Assembly: GCA_013397075.1 (NCBI GenBank)
Contig: VWZS01000654.1
Span: forward strand, 2,216,636-2,280,635
Origin: Rhabdornis inornatus
Lineage: Eukaryota; Chordata; Aves; Passeriformes; Rhabdornithidae
Reading direction: 5' to 3'
Length of the DNA: 64,000 bases
Positions 23,626 through 38,139 of the stretch are shown one piece after another. Numbering within the stretch: position 1 is the first letter of the stretch; each line of letters starts with the position of its first letter. Made by a program: the position numbers and the translations under genes. The notes below the pieces were generated by a model. That model did no database searches. It saw only the letters and a list, made by a program, of their open reading frames with translations, and had not been told where the DNA came from.

Positions 23626-25962
23626 GAATCTAGATCACATCACCAGTGGTGGTGTCCAAGATTTTCTTAGTTTCATTTCTCCAATGCCAAAAATTCCTGT
23701 TTCTATAGAGTATGTAGACCAGTAAGATAGGGCCAGCCACACTTATATGTAGCAATTTTTCTGAAACATTTCATGTTTCCTGCCATAACCTTGCATTTAT
23801 GTCAATGTAGCTATTCAGTAGGATAACAAATCACCTGAAGTGTCTGAGGATACTTGAGAGCAATGGATTTTTGGCCATCTTATGTATGGTTACTGCAAAA
23901 AAAGAAACTATCTAGACCAAATTTATGATCGTAACTTTTAACAGTTGGAGAAGAAGGGTGTTTCTTTTAACTCATGAGTTCTGGACTCAACTCTGAAATT
24001 TGTCATAGGCTTCGTACACTTTTCAGCAAACTATTTGGATTAATTCCCAGATAGAGGAATTTGATATACTGTTAATTATATTCCCATTAGTTTATCTATC
24101 CTTTATCTTCAGCTGTTGCAGCAGTGACCATTTCCTGTTTATTGTGCATGGAATATGAAAAAAACAGTCTTGGCTTGGTTAACAAGTCACCTCATCCAAT
24201 AATTCTTTTCTCTGGGATTCAATAACTCAGTGGCCATGGCATTAATTATTCATAGATATTCTTCATTTACAGGTTGTTCTTCTTACTCACTTTAGCTAAA
24301 AGTAGTTTAATGCAATTTCATCCTGCCTGACAGAGAAAGATAAATCTAAGTGAAACTAATGTTTCTGTTAATATGCTGTAATTAAAAGGTGTTTTGCATT
24401 TTCATCCTGTTTTCCAGTGTGGTTCAACACATATCATTGATTATTTTAAAAAAATAACTGCTAGAGTTGCATTGAAATCAGAGGGGTTACATTCAGATAT
24501 TCAGAATCAGTGGGATATTAGAATTTTTATATGGCCTTTAAGCACTACCACATCAGAAAATTAGATCTTTAATATGCTTTTTAATATATTTATTTAAATA
24601 TTAGTTTATTTGTGTAGAAACATTGTAAATATCTTTGTTGCAGTTTAGCATCTTTGTGCTAAAAATCAGCCAGTTGTGACCATTTGAAATGAAGCTGCTT
24701 TGATGGTTCTTGTTATAAAGTGTAAAGGATTTTTCCCACTGAGTTTTCTGCTGAAAAGAATTCCATAGATCAAAGCACTGACTGACATGCCGATAAAGAT
24801 TTTTTAATGTTCTTCTTGCATTTTTTTAAACCTTTGGGGAAAAAAAAAGCATGTGTTCTTGTGAGGTGTCAAATTCTTTATCAGTGCAAAAAGAGTAACT
24901 GTATTTGCAGCATTAAGAGAGTGCTGTCTAAACAGATTAACAACATTGCTGTCCTTTCCTTAAGTTTTGGGAAGTGAATGTTACTCCTTTTTTTTAAATT
25001 TTTCTAAGAACCCTTCCAAGCCACATGGCCAGTCATCTGTTACTTCCACACGGAGCCAAACCTGTGAACATTTCTGCTTCTGCCTTCTGCATTTTTTCAG
25101 GGTCTAGTAGGTTAGTTTTCTTAGTTATGAAACTTGACATGTTGTTATACAAATGGTGAATTTGGAAATATCTTCTATCATTTTTAGTGTGTGCTGAGGC
25201 TTATAATTCTGCATCCTTCTCACTGTCTGGAAAGCAACTTATTGTTGTATATGTTTGGTATGTGCATAGTTTGGGGAAGGCATAGAGTGAGTAATTGGTG
25301 GAACACAGAGTGAAGTGGCCTAAGATTGAATGTTTCAATCAAGAAGAGGATTTTACTCAACTGCATTTGCAAAATGCCTAAATGAATCAGTGGTCAATTG
25401 AGAATGGATTATTTCTGTATTGAGCAGTTTCCTATTACAACTCCCTTTTTGTTATCTTTCATTTTGCACATACAACTTCTCCACTACTAGCTTCAGTAAA
25501 GATACGTTGCCTGTTATTACTAAAGATTTACTTTTTTTCTTGTTTACCTGTGGCTGTTAAGGATTTTTCCCAGGCCTCATCCTTTGTACTTCAATAACTC
25601 CTTGTAGCTGTTTACCCAAGGCCAAGCATAGATTTTAGTAATGTTTTATAGTTTTTTGGAGCCAATTGTGTGAACACTTTTTATTTTAGTCAAGTTCAAT
25701 TGCATTATTTTTATTTCCTGAAATATCTTTTCTCTAGAAGTAGGTTCTGGATGCTGAGTTGTGTTCTAGAGCTTTTAACAAGTTACTGTCTAGCAGCTGA
25801 CTCGTAGTTTGTCAACAGTTCTATAGTGATTTCACATTTTTTTGTTATTGGTGTCCACATCAATACACATGGCAAGTAACTGAGGCTGGTTTAGTCCTCA
25901 AGCCCAATTAAGGGAGCTTCTGGTAAGAGACTCTTCACATAGGAAGTTTGTAATAAGGGGGT
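23626..25962. other. Intergenic unique DNA, nothing recognised
   Basis: AT-rich; no exon, RNA gene or repeat family recognised. Confidence 0.6.
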
Positions 25963-26060
25963 GAATCATAGAATAGTTTGAGATGGGAGGGACCTTTGAA
26001 GGTTACCTAGTCCAACCTTCCTTCCTGAAGGAACAGGGATATCTTAAACTAGGTCAAGAC
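25963..26060 (-). mobile_element. CR1 LINE 3' tail fragment
   Basis: Reverse complement of a CR1 3' end: GAATCATAGAATAGTTTGAG, then GGGAGGGACCTTTGAAGG, CTAGTCCAACC and a GGAACAGGGATATCTTAAAC-like block. About 100 bp. Confidence 0.85.
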
Positions 26061-28996
26061 GAAGGTGAAGATACAGATGAAGAAGAGACAAGAAAAAAGA
26101 AGATGGCAATGGTAAAAGGCATGCTGTATATTCCATGATTTTTTCACTGCCTTTTTAACCTGAGATAAAGGATATGTAGGAAGTGAAGTAGAAAACAGAC
26201 AAACTGGGTGCCATTTTTTCACTTACATTATATCAGTTTTATAATAGATGTATTCCATAAAAACATATGTGGTAGGTATGTATTTTTGAGGTATCTGTAC
26301 CTTTAAACAATCAATTAACATAAACATCTAGATGTCATTTAGGTAGCAACAAATTCCTCAAAGTCTGTCTATAAATCATGCTGATTTTCTATGATTTTGG
26401 GTCAAATGAAGTTAAACTAACTCTCAAGACCTGGAAAGATCTACATAGTTGTTGTCTATAGCTGAAATTTCTGACTTCCTGTCTGTGAACAGAGATAAGC
26501 ATTATAGGCCCAATTAGTCTCTTCCTATATTTATAACTAAAGTGAAAAAGAGGTTGTTGAAAATTGCCTTCAAAGTCCTTATTTCTGTCCAGTGACTATA
26601 AAGGAAAGTTACGATGCCTAGTTTACATAGAAAAATGTATATTATATGTCTAAAGCTAAGTGAACTGAATCTTAAACTCAGGAAACACTTTCCACATCAA
26701 TGTGATACTTTCCACCATCTCGAGAAATTACTGTAGCAGAAAATACACAGGTAAATTGAGTATGTACTCCTATTACTTAATGTGACATTTCTTTCTTTAA
26801 AAATGTTGCTGCTAATGAAATGATATAGAAAAGCTTGTCAAAACAATGTCTCAGAAAGTGAAAGTTGTTATTTAATAGACTTTTGATTCCTTGACTTGCT
26901 GTTTTCTTTTTGAAAAGACTGCTTTTTGAATACAGTTTTGAATGCGGGGGAACAGGAAGTGAGATGTACTTAACACCTGTTTGAAAAGTGACATTTTTCT
27001 AAGAGTAGTTATCCAAGCGTTGTTTATTTGGTCTACCTGTAGAGAACTGCAACCTCTCAGAGAACCCGAAAGCCAGATGATTATTGACAGTGTATTTGTG
27101 AACATTTTATTTTGAGATCTAAAAGGGGTGGTCTTCCCTTGGAAGTTACTGTTTTTTTAGATGAGTTATGCATAACTAATTTTGATTAAGAAGATAGTAC
27201 TGCAGTTAAGGTTGTGTGACTTTTTTGGTTTTCTTACATTCCCTTATTTTCATTCTCTTTTCTGATGCTTTTAGGAATTGTTGCTAGTTAGCTGTGAAGT
27301 GTTTGGCAAACTTGGTATTGGTTGCTTTGGATTGTATAGATTATACCCAGACATCACTGGTTCTAGAATATCATTTATTCTCAGAGAACACTGATTTCAG
27401 ACTGGGAGAGGCACATTCCCTCTTCAAGTAAAAATAACTGTCAGCTTTTTTTTTTTCATTATACTTTGCTTTGGAAGCTGAAGGTTTTATTCTTATTTTA
27501 TAATTTTGGATTAAAGGAAGTATGGAAACAAATCCATCTGAGAGTTCTACAGTTCACTGTAATGTATATGTCTTAACTTTTGAATTTTCAACAATAATTC
27601 TGCCAGTAGGATCACTAACTCACGCTTTTTCTGTTCTATTATTGGCAGATCTTTTGCCAAGGTTGCAGTCATACCAATAATTAATGGCTTAAATAATTTT
27701 GTCCTAATCCATAGGGTTTTTTTCAAGACTCCATATATTTATTACATGTGAGTATTTCTGTAACATCTTGAATAGTCATTATCTTGTGCAATACTATGGA
27801 TTAGTGTTTAGTTTGCGCACAAAGTTAATGTGAGTGTATGCTGCTTTCTCAGATGATTATTTCTCTGTGACTGCATATTGAAATCTAGGGAGCTTTGTAT
27901 TATCTTTTGAATCTCTGAAACTGTGAATAATGCAATGGTATGTGCCCCTAAATTATTTCTTTCTCATCTGGATGGGTTCCTGTGCTCCCTGAATATTTTC
28001 CTTTATTTTTCATACATGCTAGGTATTGTAGTTACCTTACAGTGTCTACTATAGTACCAGACATCAGTGTTTAGGCAGCCAAACCCTGCCTTCTCCTGCC
28101 CAGCTTCAGAACCAACAGGTTTTTTTCAATTCTGAAAATGAGAGAAAAAGATAATTTTGGCTTTCTGATTCACAGCTTTGTATGGATCCATGGTTTAGTC
28201 AGATTTTGCAGCATGCTATGACTCTCCCGAAGCTCAGGCACCAGCCTTCCATTCCTTTTCCAACCAGAAACAGGGACTATGATTTAAATTTATTTTTTTG
28301 TTTCTATCTCTTTTTCACCTTGTCCCCTCCATGCTATTTATTTGCATTATAGTGACTCCTAAGAATGTACACAGGATCTCAAGCCTCATTTATCAGACAT
28401 TATACAGAGATGCCTGTTCTAAAACTTAAATCGAGAAGCAGAGAAAACAGAATCGGAAGGCATGGACTATATTCCCAGTTCAAAATTCAGATTTTTTTTC
28501 ACTTTGCTTAAATAGGACAACGCCATAGGAGGTATGATATATTAAAAGTGTATTCTTTTTTACCAGACTATTCAACCTGACCATTTTTATTCGGCAGTTA
28601 CCATTAGATATCTTGTGCTTCAGTAATAGTAAGTTCTGTAAGCTTTGAATTTTCTTAAGGCTTTCTTAATGAGAAAAGCAGGGCTTTTAAAAGAGAGCAG
28701 AATTTGTATTTCCTTTGATTTAGTACTCTGCTATCTTTCCTCACAATAATGTATTCTAGTATAATTCAAAATGACTGATACTCATAATTCTACAGAAGAT
28801 TTTGGTTTCCAGAGCTACAAAGTGTTTCTGTAGAAACACTGCTTTTCTTTCAGTCACTTGCAATACTAGGTTTTCTGTAAGACTAAGTTATTATTTTATT
28901 TCCCAAGAATGAAGCATTCAGCATGTTTTGCAGTGTCTTAATTTATGAATAGCGTTGCTTTAGGATAAATTAGTTGATTTTTCATTGCTGTTTTGT
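26061..28996. other. Intergenic unique DNA, nothing recognised
   Basis: AT-rich; no supported exon or repeat family. Short T-runs only. Confidence 0.6.
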
Positions 28997-30905
28997 CGCA
29001 GAACCACAGATTTGTTTAGTTTGGAAAGAATCTCCTTAGATCAAGTCCAATCCCACTGTTCAAGCAGAGTGCACAAAAGCAAGTGGAAGTTCATGTTTTT
29101 TTAATTTGTGTCCTTTACCTCTTGTCTTCTCAGTGGGCACAAGTGTGAAGAGTTTGACTGCCTCTTCTTCATTCCCTCTTACTGGGTATTCATAGTTATT
29201 GATTGATGAGATTTCCCTGAGGCGTCTCTTCTCCATGCTGAACAGTCCTGTCTTTCTCAGCCTCTCCTGTTATGAAACAAGTTCCATTCTCTTAATCAAT
29301 TTTGTGGCCCTGCTCTGGACTCACACCAGTAAGTCCATATCTGTCTTGTACTGGGAAGCACTAGACTCAGTACTCCAGATCTGGCCTCCCTAGCCCTCAG
29401 TGGACCCTCCACCTGCTGGCAGCACTTTTGCTAATGCAGCCCTAAAAGCCGCTGACTTTTTTTGCCACAACACATTTCCTGCCTCACGGTCAGCGCTGTT
29501 GTGTGCTGCGAGCCCCAGGTCCTTGTCTTCCTTGTCAGCTGTGTGTCAGTTGGTCAGCCTCCAGCATGAACTGGTCCACTGCCTTATTCCTCCCCACGGG
29601 AAGGACTTTGCTCTTCCCTCTTCTGAGCTTCAGGAGGTTACTCTCATCCATTGTCTCCAATCTGTTCTGACAGCACACTAATCTGGACTAGCAGCCAGTC
29701 CTCCCAGTTCTGTAGTATTTTTGAATTCTTTGAAGGTGCACTCTGTCCCACCACCCAGGTCATTAAAGAAGCATAGGCTCCTGTATTGACTTCTGGATCA
29801 CAAGACTAGTGACTTGCTTTCAACTGGACTTCTTGCATCTGATCACAACCCTCTGTACCTGGCTGTTCAGCCAGTTTTCAATCCATCCTTCTGTCTGTTT
29901 GTCTAACCTGTACTTCGTCAGGTTGTTGATGAGAATATTAAGGGAGACAGTCAGTGTCAACAGCCATATGAAAGTTGAGCTAAGCAACATTCACTTCTCT
30001 TGACTCATCCATCAAGTTAGGTTATTCTCAGGCTGGCTAAGCATGACTTCCCTTCTGTAAATCCATGTTGACTAATCCCAGTCACTTTCTTGTCCTTCAT
30101 GAGTTTGGAAATGTTTTTCAGGATTATTTGCTCCATCATCTTATTCGGGAGTCAGGTGAGCCTGACTGGCCTGTACTTCTCCAAATCTTTCTCAGCGCTC
30201 TTTGTGAAGATAAGTGTCATTTGCTGTCTTGCTGTCTTACTGTCTTCGGGAACCTCTTCGAGCTGCCATAACGTTTCAGAAATAATCAAGGGTAGCCTTG
30301 CAGTGACATCAGCTGGCTCCTTCAGTACTTGTGGGGGCAGCCCATCAGCCCTGTGTTTTTCCATATGTCTAATTTGTTTAATGGCTCCCTCATCTGATCA
30401 TCCTCTTCTGCAGGTATGTTTTCCCTCAGGTCTCAGGCTTTTCATCTAGCCTAGGATGCCTGGCATTCCTGAAGACTAGCCTTACCAGTAGAGACTGAGG
30501 CAAAGGCATTGAGAATTTCATCCTTTTTCATGTAATTTGTCATCAGTTCCCCATGCCAATTCAGCAGTGGGACCATGTTTTTATTAGTTTTTCTTGTGCT
30601 GCAGATGTACTTGTGGAAACTTTTCTTGTTGCCCTGCATATCCCTCACCAGATTCAACTCTGGGTTGGCCTTGGCATTCCTAACCCATCCCTGCTCCCAC
30701 CTCTTGTACACTTCTTTTTATGTCTGAGTTTTCTCAGGAGTTCCCTTCTCACCTGTACTGGCCTCCTGTGACCTTTGCTTGATTTCTAAGTTGTTGGAGT
30801 GGACTGTTCTTGAGCCTGAAGGAAGTGATCCTTGAATAGCAACTAGCTTTTCTGGACCCCTCTTCCTCTCCCATTGTCTCACATTGTATTCAGTGGCTGC
30901 CACAT
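28997..30905 (-). mobile_element. Old, diverged CR1 LINE fragment (1.9 kb)
   Basis: The longest CR1 remnant in the window, reverse oriented. The 3' tail starts near 28,997 (GAACCACAGATTTGTTTAG). The ORF2 tail, RT and the link region before the RT follow. A minus-strand frame at 30711-30451 reads GNKKSFHKYICSTRKTNKN and MKKDEILNAFASV, the CR1 segment just before the RT core. Further upstream another frame reads LFKDHFLQAQEQSTP, the CR1 endonuclease-RT linker. Many stops and frameshifts mark it as an older subfamily than the 17.2-kb copy. Confidence 0.92.
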
Positions 30906-33900
30906 TTTTAGTACATTTTGAACCTTTTGGTTCAGTTTATTGTCTCCTCTTTCTGATGAACAAATTCTATGTACAAAAAGACTGACTGTTATAATGACTA
31001 AATGATTTTAGATTTAGAAATTATCAGAGTTTACATAATGTTACTATTGCTTTCCTTTGTCCATTGCCAGAAGTGTTAACATGAAAATTCTCTTATGCTG
31101 TCCCTTTACACTACATTGACAGTATACTGACTTTCCATATCACACTGAAGGATCCAACTGGAGAAAACGATAGGAAACACAAGATGCAGAGCTATATTTG
31201 AATTGGAACCTGGCTTTACCACAGAGTGTGTCTTTTTTATGTCTGATTTCTGAAAGACACAGAAAACCGCAAACGTTGGAGTTTGGCACTAATGCTGTGA
31301 GATATTTCTTGCACATAACCTTGAGGTTAGAAAATTTTAGGAAAAAATAGCTGTGGTAAACTGACCCCTCCAAAGTGTGGAGGGTCTCTGTTGGGGTGTA
31401 CTTTCCATCACTTTTATTGGAGCTAGATCAAGCTACTGTGTGTACAAGAATTCAAAACCAGAGGGAAAAACTAAAGAGAGATGGTTCTACAGACTGGTAG
31501 GAAGGGGACATGCTTTGATGACAGGAAAATAGTCTTGCATCCTGGTCCTTGTTGCCTCATAGACTTAAAGAATAAATGATTTACAAAAACATTGTTATAA
31601 TTGGTTTACAGAGCCTGCAATGTAAGTATACCCATAAAAAGAAAAGGCAGTCTGATGATAAAGTGCAATCTAAATAGCTGAGGTAGACAAAGACTTGAAA
31701 TAAACTCACAGATAATGAGTATCATGGTTTTCTGGTGCCCACTGGTTTTAACTCCTGTTTTATCCAAAAAGACTGTCTGAATTTCTTCATATTACGTGGG
31801 AAGGGCATACAAATGGTAGGTAAATATGTTTGAATGTGTGGGGAATATTTTTTCATTATTAGTCATTAGTATTCCTAGTCTATATTGCCACCCAGCTGTG
31901 ATCAAAGAAACTAGGATGTTACAGGGCTTGAATATATTGCTTTTACTTCTGCTCAAGAAACAGATTACAGGGTATGCTTTATTTGCAGGAGAAAGTATGA
32001 ACAGAGTGCAACAGGAAGGATGAAAACAGGGCATTTGTAGCATTAATAGGCAGTCAGAGCTTGTAAAGAGAGAGAATTTCTTCAAAGGACCCAGGGGCTG
32101 TGGCAATCCTTATCCTATGGGACACTGTACTTTAACACAACAGCTATCTTGCTGTCTAAGATAGTGCCTCTTTTCTTCCCTTTCCTTTGAAACATGTAAA
32201 CTCAAGCCTATAACTTTAGTGTGTATTCATATTTTTGCTTCACTGAGACTAAAAGGATCAAAATATGTGAGTGCCTTGTTTACTGCTTTGTAGTGGATCA
32301 AATTGTGTATCAGTATATGGGATTCTTCAGCACTGAAATAGGACTGGAAGGAATAAATGAACAAATATTTCTGGTGAAATGGATACTAATCACTGTAAAA
32401 ATAAGAGGAGTGTAAAACTTGCATCCAGTTTGCAATTTTATGATGAAACAGACTTAAAAGGGTATAGAGAAAAAATCGATTACCCCTATTTGATAAAAAG
32501 ATAAAGTATTTATAAGATACAAAATAAAGATTTTGCATCTTTATGCAAAAACTATGCATTATTTACAATCTTTCTCTCAATTTTTTAGTTTTATTGAAGC
32601 TGAAAAGAAAATAAAAAAGTATTTGCTGTAGATTTTACTGTAGCTGCAGAGCAGAAGTTGACTTACACAGGTTTGTAAGATGCAGTACCTATATACAGGC
32701 AGCCAAATTATAGAAGTGTATTCGCTGCCTTGCTAGCTGCATTATTTTGTCATGTGCTAAACCAACTATTTTCTGTTATGATTAACTTAAAAAAAAATAT
32801 CCTTGTGATTTCAAATTCCATGAATACAACCTCCATCGTTAGTGGCTCATTTTTGCACGCCCTCTTTCAGATCCCTGTCGTTGTTGATCAAGTGCTATTT
32901 TCTATGGGTCTTTGAGACACTTTGAGAGACTAAATTTGAAAATTTATCCACACCTCCTATTAAGTTTGTTGCATGGCAAGCTGATTTCCTTTTCCAAATT
33001 AACTGTGTGTTGACTCTGAGATTAGGAGCTCTCGTGTTGTGTTATGTCAAGGTCTCCAGCACAGGCAAATGAGTCACACTGGTTCAGACTCTGTCCAATG
33101 CAATATAAAGAGTAATTCTTCAAGGGGCTGTGAGGTTTGAAAGTGGATGCAAATGGTAACCATGAGCAGAGTTTTTCCAGATAAACACTGACCCTTTTTA
33201 TTTACATTTGTGATGATTTCACCTGAAAATGCAGTTAAATGTTGCAGGAAATAGGTGCAGGTAGATTTCTAGGTCACACACTTCTGTGTTCCTCAAATTT
33301 AATTTCTTAACAACAGAATATAAGTTTGTAATTGACAAAGGATTGAAGCTAAGCTTTTTGTTTCTGGTGATCTGCTTTTCACTGTGGATATTAGGGCAAT
33401 GTATCCTCAGGAGGCTGAATGCATCTGTGTCAAAGACTGCTCTGAAAATACAGTGAAAGTCAGAAAACTGTGTGAAAGAGAATAGTTATAGTGAATAGTT
33501 ATAGTGAATTCATAAACACAACATATAGTAACCATGCTGAGTGTTTCATAGCATTTTCTGTGCACGTAAATTCATAAAGTTCTTTGACTTGTACTTCTGC
33601 AAGTGCTGCGCAGCAAGAGGCATTCCATTCCTTCACTGCCATTGATAAATGAGTTGAATTATTAGGACTGAAGACAAAAAGAAACAGAAAGAACTTGGTG
33701 TGATTATCAAATCAATCAGTAGCTAGTTTTAGGACAAATAACAGCGTGGTCTTTCAAATATGCCAAAGTAAACAGCTTGCATTAGAGGCATCAAGGGGAA
33801 AATGAAAGTTGCATCTATACAGTGCCACTTGAGGTTTCTTTTCAGAATATTATTTTTCAGAATATTACTGCCCTTCAAACACTGTGACCATACTCACTGT

Positions 33901-35308
33901 TCAGGGATGAATTGTGGATGCACCAGAGGGCAGATGATATTGGATATGAAAAAAATGTGAACTGCTGGAAGAAGTAATATTAGTAAAGTTCTGTTTCAAC
34001 AGGGACTTTTAAGGATTCAAGGGTCTGTTTATGCCCTTAAGGAGATCACAGTATCCAAATACCAAGCTGGTTATGAAGAGCTGGGAGAGCATGGACCTCT
34101 GGTAATTAAAATCGCAATATAGGATGGAAGGAATTTACAAATGTGTTACAGGTTCTGTGTCTGCTTTGCTATAAGCCTTCCTGCCTGGAGATGAGAAACA
34201 GGATTCTCCCTTTGCTCCAGGATGCACTGCCTTTTCCAAACTGGTATGTTCATATTTTGGAGAAGAGAGCATTTGTTTGAAATTACATATAATGAGTAGC
34301 TTGTGTGCCTGTCATCAAAAGTCCATTCATTGTCTCCATTTTCCCCTTGGTAATAAATTTGGTATAAAATGTTTCCTATGGTTAGTTTGCATTTCCTCTC
34401 GTGTATTAGTCATATCCATTGTTTCTTTTTTTTTTTTAATGAGAACAGGTTCAGTTATTTGCTATATGTTGCTGGAGTGCCTTAAGAAGATGAACTGAGG
34501 TGCTGCAGTGTTCTTGCAGTACAACTAATGAGTAATAATAGTGCTGGTAGTAATAGAAGGACTTCTTTGTTTAATAAATCTAGAAGGGAGATGGTTTGGC
34601 TGTCTTAGAGTGGAGTGAATGCTACCTGACATTTTCCAGGGAGACATTAATCATACTGTCTTCCTGGAAAAAGTAAGCAAAATAAGAGAAAAAAAAGAAC
34701 TCTAGACTCATTAGTGCCCTTGGGGCAGGGAGAATATATAGATCCTACCGGGAAAAGATATGGGAGACTGGAGTGCACAGAGATGTTAAAGGGCTATTAG
34801 ATATTAGAGGCTGTCACAACAATAAACTGTTATGGGCACCTCAATAACAAAAAGTAATTTTGAAGAATTCAGAAATAAAATAACAAATACCTTTGTGTTC
34901 TTAAAGATATAGTTTTATTTGAAAAATATCACAGAACTAGCTCGCTTGTTTGATTTGTTATATTTTTTTCGCAAAGGAATATATGGATTCAATTTTATAA
35001 TAATGTTTTTCTGTTGAAAGCTTTTCACTGAAGGAAGTTTAAGACATTTGAGAAGTATTTGCTTAACCATATTAAGTGGGCCTCTGAGAAGCAGTGCAGA
35101 GATGGCTAAATGAGCATTCAATGAAAGCCACCAAGCTATTAATATAACTCTATTACAACTACTTTGCACAGTAATTCAGAAGAAGCAAAGCGGAGATGGA
35201 CAAAACCTATTGCATGTATTCTGCTAGGTAAACCATTCATTTGAGGAACCAGAATCTGTTCCCATCTGCTGTAGATCTGTTTCTATCTGCAGAATGAATG
35301 TAATAGGA
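30906..35308. other. Intergenic unique DNA, nothing recognised
   Basis: AT-rich. Only small local duplications (for example near 33,480-33,510 and 33,838-33,866) and a T-run near 34,427. No exon recognised. Confidence 0.6.
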
Positions 35309-36490
35309 TGAGGCATAAAGGTTCAAGTGTCAGCAAGAAGCATAGGGGCACATGGAGGACAGGGGAGACCCTGAGTAAACTAGTGGCCGTCTACAATGGA
35401 GTGACTGTATCAGTAGACAAGGGAAGAGCTACTGGTGTAATCTACCTGGACTTCTGCTCAGCCTTTGACATGGTCCCCCACAACATCCTTCTGTCAAAAT
35501 TAGAGAGACATGGATTTGATGGATGGACTATTCAGGGAGTATGGAACTGGTTGGATGGTCGCATGCAGAGGGTAAGTGGAGAAATGTCTCAGTGTCTGGA
35601 TGGAGATCAGTGGTGAGTGGTGTCCCTCAGGGCTCTGTGTTGGGACCAGTGCAATTTAATGTCTTAATTGATGATACAGACAGTGCACCCTCATGAGTGC
35701 ACCCTCAGGAATTTTGCGGACATCAAGCTAAGTGGTGCAGCTGACACACCTGAGAAACAAGATGCCATCCAGAGGGACCTGGACAAGCTCAAGAAGTGTG
35801 CCCATGGAATCTCATGAGAGGCCAAGTACAAGGTGCTACACCTGGTTTGAGGCAAGCCCTAGTATCAATACAGGCTGGGGGATGACCAGTTCAGGAGCAG
35901 CCTTGTAGAGAAAGACTTGGGGCTAGTGGTGGATGAAAACCAGGACATGACAATGTGTGCTTGGATCCCGGAAAGCCAAGTGTATCCTGTGTCAAAGCAG
36001 TGTGGCCAGAAGGTTGAGGAAAATGACTCTGCCCCTCTACTCCACTCTGATGAGACTCCACCTGCAGTGTTGTGTCCACCTCTGGGGTCCTTAGTACAGG
36101 AAAGACACGGACCTGTTGGGGCAGGTGCATAGGAGGGACATGAAGATGACCAGAGGGTGAAGCACCTCTCATAGGAAGGTAGGGTGAGAGAGCTTAGGGT
36201 TGTTCAGCCTGAAGAAGGCTCCAGTGAGAGCTCATTGAGGCATTTCAGTACTTTAAAGGAGAAAGATGGAGAGAGACTTCTTAATAGGACCTGTAGAAAG
36301 TGATAGGACAAGGGGTAATGTTTTTAAACTGCAAGAGGTCAGGTCAGAGTAGGTAAAAGAAAGCAATTTTTTACGAGAGCTGTGAAACATTGGAAAAGCT
36401 TGCCCAGATTGGAGCTGATGACCCATTCCAGGAAGCATTCAAGGTGAGATTGGAGAGGGCTCTGAGAAGTCTGGTGTAGTGGAAGGTGTC
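35309..36490 (+). mobile_element. CR1 LINE fragment, RT to near 3' end, plus strand
   Basis: Begins in the RT domain and runs to shortly before the 3' terminus. The frame 35308-35616 shows VDKGRATGVIYLDFCSAFD, motif A with its Asp, followed by MVPHNILLSKLERHGFDGW and WNWLDGRMQRVSG. Motif C is missing: after LIDDTDSAPS comes a stop, with a small duplication of AGTGCACCCTCA around 35,680-35,710. The rest is the CR1 ORF2 tail with frameshifts. The terminal octamer repeat is absent. Confidence 0.95.
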
Positions 36491-36794
36491 GTGAGTTGGT
36501 ATATACTCATTGCTAGGTTAATTTGGAACTGGGGTTCTCAAAGCATTCAGAAATGTCTAAGAATCACTCCAGAATGACAAGGTAAAATTGGAGCCATTGA
36601 ATGTCAATTGAAAGTATAAGGCATTTATTATTTTTTTAGTTTCTATGCTATAATAGCTATGGATGAAGCCTAGAAACAGTAATTCAGGAACCTAATATAG
36701 TTTTAAAACTCTTCAGGAGACAAAAATATATTGAAGACAACTAAATATAAACTTAGCAGAGACTGATTCACTGGGATTCACCAAAATGAAATCT
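36491..36794. other. Unique DNA between two CR1 copies
   Basis: About 300 bp of AT-rich sequence without CR1 similarity, separating two co-oriented but independent CR1 fragments. Confidence 0.6.
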
Positions 36795-37657
36795 TGATTA
36801 AGTGCACCCTCAGTCAGTTCAGACACAGTGGCAGAGTTGATCTGCTGGAGGGCTGGAAGGCTCAGCAGAGGGATCTGCACAGGCTGGATTGATGGGCTGA
36901 GGCCAATTGTATGAAGCACTACAAGGCCAGGTGCTGGGTCCTGCACTTGTGTCACAACAACCACAGGCAGCGCTATGTGTTTGGGTCAGAATGGCTGGAA
37001 AACTGCCTGGTGGTAAAGAATCTGGGTGGTGGTCAACAGTGGCTCAACATGAGTCAGTGTTTGTTGTCTAGGTGGCCAGGAAGGCCAATGGCATCCGGGC
37101 CCGGATCAGCAATGGTGTGGCCAGCAGGAGCAGGGCAGTGACCGTCCCCCTGTACTGGGCACTGCTGAAGCCACAGCTCCAATCCTGTGTTCAGTTCTGG
37201 GCCCCTCACTGCAAGAAAGACATGGAGGGGCTGGAGCGTGTCCAGAGAAGGGAACGGAGCTGGGGAAGGGTCTGGAGCACAAGTTCAGTTAGGAGTAGGG
37301 GGTATTTAACCGGGAGAAAAGGAGGCTCGGAGGGACTTTTTGCTCTCTACAATTACCTGAAAGGAGATTGTAGAGAGGTTGGGGTCAGTCTCTACTCCCA
37401 GGTGACAAACAACAGGATGAGAAGAAATGGCCTCAAGCAGGAGTAGGGGACTTTTAGATTAAATCTTAGGATTTAATGCCTTCACTGAAAGGGTTGTCAG
37501 GCACTGGAACAAGCTGCCCGGGGAAGTAGTAGAATCACCATCGCTGGAGGTATGTAGGAAGTGTAGATGGGGTGTTTAGGGACATGGTTTATGGTGAACT
37601 TACTGTGTTGGGTTAATGGGTGGACTCGATCTTTTCCAACCTAAATGAAGCTGTAAG
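36795..37657 (+). mobile_element. CR1 LINE fragment, 3' half, plus strand
   Basis: Starts at the motif C neighbourhood (AAGTGCACCCTCAGTCAGTT) with the catalytic segment deleted. It continues through the ORF2 tail to the 3' UTR (GGGTTAATGGGTGGACTCGA). The frame 37072-37446 encodes ASRSRAVTVPLYWALLKPQ and CVQFWAPHCKKDMEGLERVQ. Positions 37105-37284 match 17745-17566 at 178/180 positions in inverted orientation, while the rest of the two copies is clearly diverged. Confidence 0.95.
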
Positions 37658-38139
37658 GGGCAAATGAAGTAATTACATTACTGAAAGATGGTATTATCAC
37701 AACGAGGTTTCTGCATTGCTACTTTTGTCTAATAGCTATTCTGTTATGGTACTGCACAAGTAATACGATTTCCACATGCAGTTTAGAAAGCAGAATATCT
37801 TGCAACTGACCTTTAACCGCTTGCATTGAGTCTGTTCTCCCTAGTGAAGTACTCTACTTTCAGCTTCAGTGAATTGGATGTTCTGAAATCTCGATCTGTT
37901 CAGATGCTCTAATGGAACACCAAATTTGTATGTTAAAATTGAGAGAAATAGCAAATGGCAGCAGAAGTAGAAATGCCACACTTGATGGACCAGATTCTCA
38001 TTTTATTTCCATCAGTTATTGCAATGTAGTGGAATTACTTCTGCACGATTCTGCCATAAATAAGCAATCATGACATTATCATGGTTGGAGAGGAAGCACT
38101 ATCTAGTAAATAGAAAAGAAGAATGATTTAATTTGCTCT
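37658..38139. other. Unique DNA, nothing recognised
   Basis: Short AT-rich stretch between a CR1 fragment and a MIR-like relic. Confidence 0.55.
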